The notes under the pieces: model-generated | What the model was told of the DNA's origin: nothing | The model's input: the letters and a program-made list of their open reading frames with translations, nothing else | Databases searched by the model: none | From: Phycisphaeraceae bacterium | GTDB taxonomy: Bacteria > Planctomycetota > Phycisphaerae > Phycisphaerales > UBA1924 | Length of the DNA: 64,000 nt | Assembly: GCA_015200025.1 (NCBI GenBank) | Contig: CP054186.1 | Coordinates: 310,001 to 374,000, forward strand | Reading direction: 5' to 3' | Part shown: positions 61,002 through 64,000 of the stretch, piece by piece | How the letters are laid out: every line of letters begins with the position of its first letter | Position numbering within the stretch: position 1 is the stretch's first letter | Program-made: the position numbers and the translations under genes

Positions 61002-61250
61002 ATGGGTGAGGGCATGGACACGATCCCTCGCTCAACTCGCACGATTGGAGCCTTCAACGCTTGGGCCGCTCAACACCTTGGCGAGCGCGCCGCCCAAGAG
61101 GGCACGTCCACGCCTCCGCCGTACCTCACCGCCGATGAACGCCGCGAGTGGAGAGCGGGCTTCTACGGACTCGCCGAAGCGACCGTGACCGCGGCCCCGG
61201 CGCGCCCCGAATCGCTCCTCGCTCGCATCCTCCGCAAGATTTCTTTGTGA
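61002..61250 (+). CDS. Small protein at the right end of the element
   Basis: 82 residues (or 78 from the ATG at 61014, which has GTGAGGG just upstream). MDTIPRSTRTIGAFNAWAAQ, then YLTADERREWRAGFYGLAEA and a basic C-terminus LLARILRKISL. No recognised family. It is the last gene before the tRNA-Asp region. Confidence 0.45.
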   Translation: MGEGMDTIPRSTRTIGAFNAWAAQHLGERAAQEGTSTPPPYLTADERREWRAGFYGLAEATVTAAPARPESLLARILRKISL

Positions 61251-61316
61251 CCCCTCAGTGACCCGCGGATGTAGCCGGGATGTAGCCGCACGCTCCGACG
61301 CTCATCACGTCCCAAT

Positions 61317-61350
61317 AAAAACGCCCCCGGCATCGTGCCAGAGGCGTTTT
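61317..61350 (-). terminator. Terminator of tRNA-Asp
   Basis: AAAACGCC (61318-61325) pairs with GGCGTTTT (61343-61350). An inner GGCA/TGCC pairs at 61329-61339. On the minus strand the stem ends in a run of five T. It lies 5 nt past the tRNA 3' end. Confidence 0.75.
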
Positions 61351-61354
61351 CAAG

Positions 61355-61428
<74 letters not shown>

Positions 61429-61869
61429 TTCGGGTTGTCGCCGCCGGGCTCAGCCCGTCGGCAGGGGGAAATGTAGTCACGTCGCGCACGATTTCAAGCC
61501 CGGGCCGACCGCTTCCTGTGCGGCCCAGACCCCTCCGGATCCCCTGCTGACGCCACAGATGCCAACGTCCCCGGCGACCCGGGCGTCGCCCCCGGCCCGT
61601 CGGCGCCTCGCCACCCGTCGACGGCCGGGCCGAAGACGCCCCAAACGCCCGTCTGGCATCGGCCGCCATCGGTTCGCACCGCGGGTCACGACGGCACACG
61701 TCCGCCGACCGCACCACGAGACGACCCTACTCCCGGTCGGATGGCGGTCACGCGTCATGCGAAAGCACGCCGGGCGGCCTCGGTACAAGGGGCGCCGGCG
61801 TGCGTGATGGTGTGCGAACGGGCCGCCGACCGGTCAAGGACCGGGGGAGGGGCCGCGTGGCGAGGGAGG
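61429..61869. other. Intergenic region upstream of tRNA-Asp
   Basis: No gene. It holds the tRNA-Asp promoter (61470-61497). It also has an inverted repeat GCACGCCGG/CCGGCGTGC (61765-61773 with 61795-61803), which could end the minus-strand unit starting at 63.2 kb. Confidence 0.5.
61470..61497 (-). promoter_or_regulatory. tRNA-Asp promoter
   Basis: TTGAAA (61492-61497), a 16-bp spacer and TACATT (61470-61475) on the minus strand. The predicted start is near 61463, about 35 nt before the tRNA 5' end. Confidence 0.6.
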
Positions 61870-62091
61870 TTACTTCGCGGCGTTCTGGAACTTCATCTCG
61901 GTGTTCCCGCCCGGCTCGGCCTGGAACGTGAACGGCGTCCCGTCCGGCGAGATCTTCGACGCGGCCTGGTACATCACCACGCACGCGACGGCGAGGAACA
62001 CGAGCGAGAGGAACGCGAGCACCGCGAACACGTCGAGCGACGCGCCCCGCTTGGCCCGGCTGGCCGGCATCTGCATCCCGAACTGGCTCAT
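61870..62091 (-). CDS. Small single-pass membrane protein
   Basis: 73 residues. A basic N-terminus (ASRAKRGASLD) precedes one membrane helix, FAVLAFLSLVFLAVACVVMY, and a short polar outside part. It lies 58 bp after the coiled-coil protein gene in the same direction and is probably in its operon. The type recurs in planctomycetes without known function. Confidence 0.65.
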   Translation of the reverse strand: MSQFGMQMPASRAKRGASLDVFAVLAFLSLVFLAVACVVMYQAASKISPDGTPFTFQAEPGGNTEMKFQNAAK

Positions 62092-62149
62092 CGTGTCGGC
62101 TCCTGAAGAGGATCGTTCGATCGTACGGGGGAAGGGGTCCGGGGGACGC

Positions 62150-63019
62150 TCAGCGGAGTTCGGACTTGACGGTGTCGCCGACCTGCACGGACACGGGCTG
62201 CCCGAGCGTGTCCACGCGGGCGATGGCCCAGCGCAGGTCGCTGCGGACCACGACGAGGTTCGCGATGAACGACGTGTCGCGCGTCACGAACAGCTTCGTG
62301 TTCTCGCGGACGTTGTCGTTGGTCCCCAGGCTGATCTTCGCGAGCATCTGACCCGTGCTGGAGTCCGTCGAGACTTCCTCGACCCGACCGGTGATCGCCG
62401 GCCCGCGGAATGCGACCGGATCGGCGGCCCGGCCCGCCGACGCGGACCCGACCGACCCGCCCGCCCGCAACGCGTCGATCTGCGCCCTCGCCTCGGCCAG
62501 CTGCTCGCGGACCAGACGCTTCTCGTTGTCCGCCGCCTCGAGCGACCGGCGGAGGTCCGCCAGAGCCTTCTCCAGCTCCGCGTTCTTGCGGGCCGTGTCC
62601 GCCTGAGCGACGCGCGACCCGTCGGCGTCCTGGCGGAGGTTCGCGATCAGCTGCGTCTGAACCTCGTTCGTGTTGCCCAGCTGCGTCGCCAGGGCCGCGG
62701 CCTTATCCGCCGCCTCCTGGATCGAACGCCCGCTCGCGACGGCCTGCGCGACCTGCGCCTCCAGCTCGCGGACGCGCTGCTGCAGGCCGGCCATCCGGCT
62801 GTCCAGCGACTGCTCCTTCTCGCGGAGCGACGCCTCGCGGGCCGCGTTTGTCAGCGCCTCGGTCTTGCGAGCGTCCTCGATCGAGAGCCGGCGAGCCTGC
62901 TCGTTGACGTAGTCACGCTGGATCCGGTCGGCGTTCACCGAGAACGAGATCACGAGCGCCGAGAGGAACACGCTCAACACGGTCGCGCCGATGACGAAGA
63001 CCTTGGTCACAAAGTGCAC
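62150..63019 (-). CDS. Single-pass coiled-coil membrane protein
   Basis: 289 residues. An N-terminal membrane segment (VFVIGATVLSVFLSALVIS, about 7-25) is followed by a long coiled coil (about 30-195, for example SLDSRMAGLQQRVRELEAQV). A small beta domain closes it: ITGRVEEVSTDSSTGQMLAKISLGTNDNV, then FIANLVVVRSDLRWAIARVD, a pattern seen in planctomycete envelope proteins (and faintly MreC-like). It may organise the envelope; this is inference. A promoter pair stands about 200 bp upstream. Confidence 0.65.
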   Translation of the reverse strand: MHFVTKVFVIGATVLSVFLSALVISFSVNADRIQRDYVNEQARRLSIEDARKTEALTNAAREASLREKEQSLDSRMAGLQQRVRELEAQVAQAVASGRSIQEAADKAAALATQLGNTNEVQTQLIANLRQDADGSRVAQADTARKNAELEKALADLRRSLEAADNEKRLVREQLAEARAQIDALRAGGSVGSASAGRAADPVAFRGPAITGRVEEVSTDSSTGQMLAKISLGTNDNVRENTKLFVTRDTSFIANLVVVRSDLRWAIARVDTLGQPVSVQVGDTVKSELR

Positions 63020-63390
63020 GGTGGCTCTCCAATTCTCACACGGCCCCTGTGGCCGTGCGCCGCGGTCTGACGCGGCCGATCATTCACGGTTCCTGACACT
63101 CGCCGACTCCCGCCGGACCGGCCCGCCCTCCGACCTCGTCCCACGGGTTCGCGATACGGGGTTCGGCGGGGAGATGCACGGGGTTCCGGGGGAAACCATT
63201 ATAGCGGCCGCGATTGGAACAGCCGTTCGCGGGGGCGGATTGATACCCGAACCAAGCGACCCTGTCAAACCGGCCCGCCCGGCTCCATCCGCGACAGGCC
63301 GAGATGCTCACCTTTCCACACACGGGACTCGAACAAAGACCAATCCTATCCCACCCCGGCGCCCCTTCCCGGACAACGCCTCACACACGA
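63020..63390 (-). other. Intergenic region with tandem promoters
   Basis: No gene. On the minus strand a full promoter, TTGACA (63263-63268), 17 bp and TATCAA (63240-63245), is followed 37 bp later by a perfect TATAAT (63198-63203) whose -35 is not clear. The leader to the coiled-coil gene is about 210 nt, long enough for regulation I cannot identify. Confidence 0.6.
63240..63268 (-). promoter_or_regulatory. Consensus promoter of the coiled-coil membrane gene
   Basis: TTGACA and TATCAA are separated by exactly 17 bp on the minus strand. A second -10, TATAAT, lies at 63198-63203. Confidence 0.7.
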
Positions 63391-64000
63391 TCACCTGGAC
63401 GCGTCCGAGGTCGACGCCCGGCGGTGCACCTTCAAGACCCCGTGCGCGGCCGCCAACCTCACCCGCGGGTCCGGGTCCCCGAGCATCCGGGCCAATTTCG
63501 GCACGTGCTCGCCCCGGCCCGTGTTCCCGTACACCGTCGCCGCCTGCGCGCGTTGCAGGGGGTCCGGGCTCGCGGCGTACTCGTCCGCGATGAACCCGCC
63601 GCGGTCGAGCCCGAGGTTCGCCAGCGCCGCCGCGATCGACATGCGGATCTCCGGGGGGTACATCTGCCCCGTCGCCGAATCGCGGTACGCCGACAGGTAC
63701 ACCATCTGATCGACCGGGCGGCGGTCCTTGAGTTCCCCGAGGATCTGCGCCGCCAGGGCCGCGACCTCGAGGTCCTCGGGACGCGAGGGGTGCAGGGCCG
63801 CACGGATCACCTCGACCTGATCGTTGTCCCCGAGCTTGACCATCGCCTCGTGGAATTGCAGCAGCATGAGGTTCACCTCGGCGAGCGGGGCCTTGGGCAA
63901 TCTCGCCGACGCCGCCTGCTTGAGCATGGGCAACCCCGACGAGTTCCCGATCTCCCCGATCAGGAACGCCACGTGCGCCCTCAGCTTCGGCTGGTCCGAT
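63391..64000 (-). CDS. HEAT-repeat protein (5' end beyond window)
   Basis: At least 203 residues, and the frame stays open to the window edge (reading SDQPKLRAHVAFLIGEIGNS upstream of an in-frame GTG). Helical repeat units are visible: HVAFLIGEIGNSSGLPML, LEVAALAAQILGELKDRRPV, IRMSIAAALANLGL, LQRAQAATVYGNTGRGEHV and VRLAAAHGVLKVHR. This is the PBS-lyase/HEAT-type repeat fold, usually a protein-binding scaffold. The real start and any N-terminal domain are not in the window. Confidence 0.8.
   Translation of the reverse strand, partial: SDQPKLRAHVAFLIGEIGNSSGLPMLKQAASARLPKAPLAEVNLMLLQFHEAMVKLGDNDQVEVIRAALHPSRPEDLEVAALAAQILGELKDRRPVDQMVYLSAYRDSATGQMYPPEIRMSIAAALANLGLDRGGFIADEYAASPDPLQRAQAATVYGNTGRGEHVPKLARMLGDPDPRVRLAAAHGVLKVHRRASTSDASR

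Larger units (their letters stand above)
56015..61313. mobile_element. Eroded integrative element between a globin gene and tRNA-Asp
   Basis: The left boundary is where globin coding gives way to a 5'-truncated VapE/primase-like frame. The right boundary lies at the 3' side of tRNA-Asp, the classic target of tyrosine-integrase elements. Between them are small genes unlike the rest of the window, with visibly lower GC and different codon use, and reading directions that change often. No integrase, capsid or terminase gene is recognisable, and no copy of the tRNA 3' end is found at the left side, so one end was probably deleted. Boundaries are approximate. Confidence 0.6.

Overview
The window is high-GC DNA from a planctomycete, most likely a member of the Phycisphaerae. 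The signs are: two exported proteins that end in a double EF-hand/dockerin-like module closing with Gly-Cys; a PEP-CTERM-like protein; a prepilin-type ([16 protein letters not shown]) protein; two sigma-factor plus TPR-kinase pairs; and ribosomal proteins with long Ala/Pro/Lys tails. Family assignments come from reading motifs and gene order, with no database search. Most reading frames opposite the real genes are GC-driven shadows and are left out.

Layout. 0-10.7 kb: argR (reverse, with a consensus promoter embedded in ARG boxes), a candidate structured small RNA with a strong terminator, an exopolyphosphatase/GppA homologue, a DUF3467 protein, a DASS-family anion transporter with a 21-nt homopolymer next to its start, a DUF486 protein, a ribose-type sugar ABC transporter (ATPase, binding protein, enlarged permease) and a pseudopilin-like protein. 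10.8-24 kb: an intergenic array of palindromes, two GC-type dockerin proteins, a PilZ protein, a zinc-ribbon membrane protein, a sigma factor with a kinase that carries an anti-sigma-like zinc motif, an asparagine synthetase, and the 5'-truncated remains of a tail-fibre-like surface protein. 24-30.4 kb: pyruvate dehydrogenase E1-beta and E2, two tandem lipoproteins, lysA and a beta-lactamase-fold hydrolase.

30.7-43 kb is the housekeeping core: tRNA-Gln, a single reading frame joining a GlmU-type uridylyltransferase to PRPP synthetase, then rplY, pth, rpsF, ssb, rplI and gltX. These are followed by a methyltransferase, a TlpA-like thioredoxin, a DinB-fold protein, an AbgT transporter, coaC and rpoZ. 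The order glmU-prs-rplY-pth-rpsF-ssb-rplI is the classic bacterial arrangement, but rpsR (S18) is missing from its usual place.

43-56 kb: a DUF3553 protein, a coiled-coil protein, tRNA-Ser, an Acr3 arsenite exporter, an unrecognised exported protein, a VOC protein, a PEP-CTERM-like autotransporter-style protein, an odd protein with split DUF1559 signatures, a second sigma/kinase pair and a globin. 56.0-61.3 kb looks like an eroded integrative element. It starts inside a truncated VapE/primase-like reading frame, carries small unrecognised genes of visibly lower GC, and ends at the 3' end of tRNA-Asp, with no integrase left. 61.9-64 kb: two short membrane/coiled-coil proteins and a HEAT-repeat protein that runs off the window.
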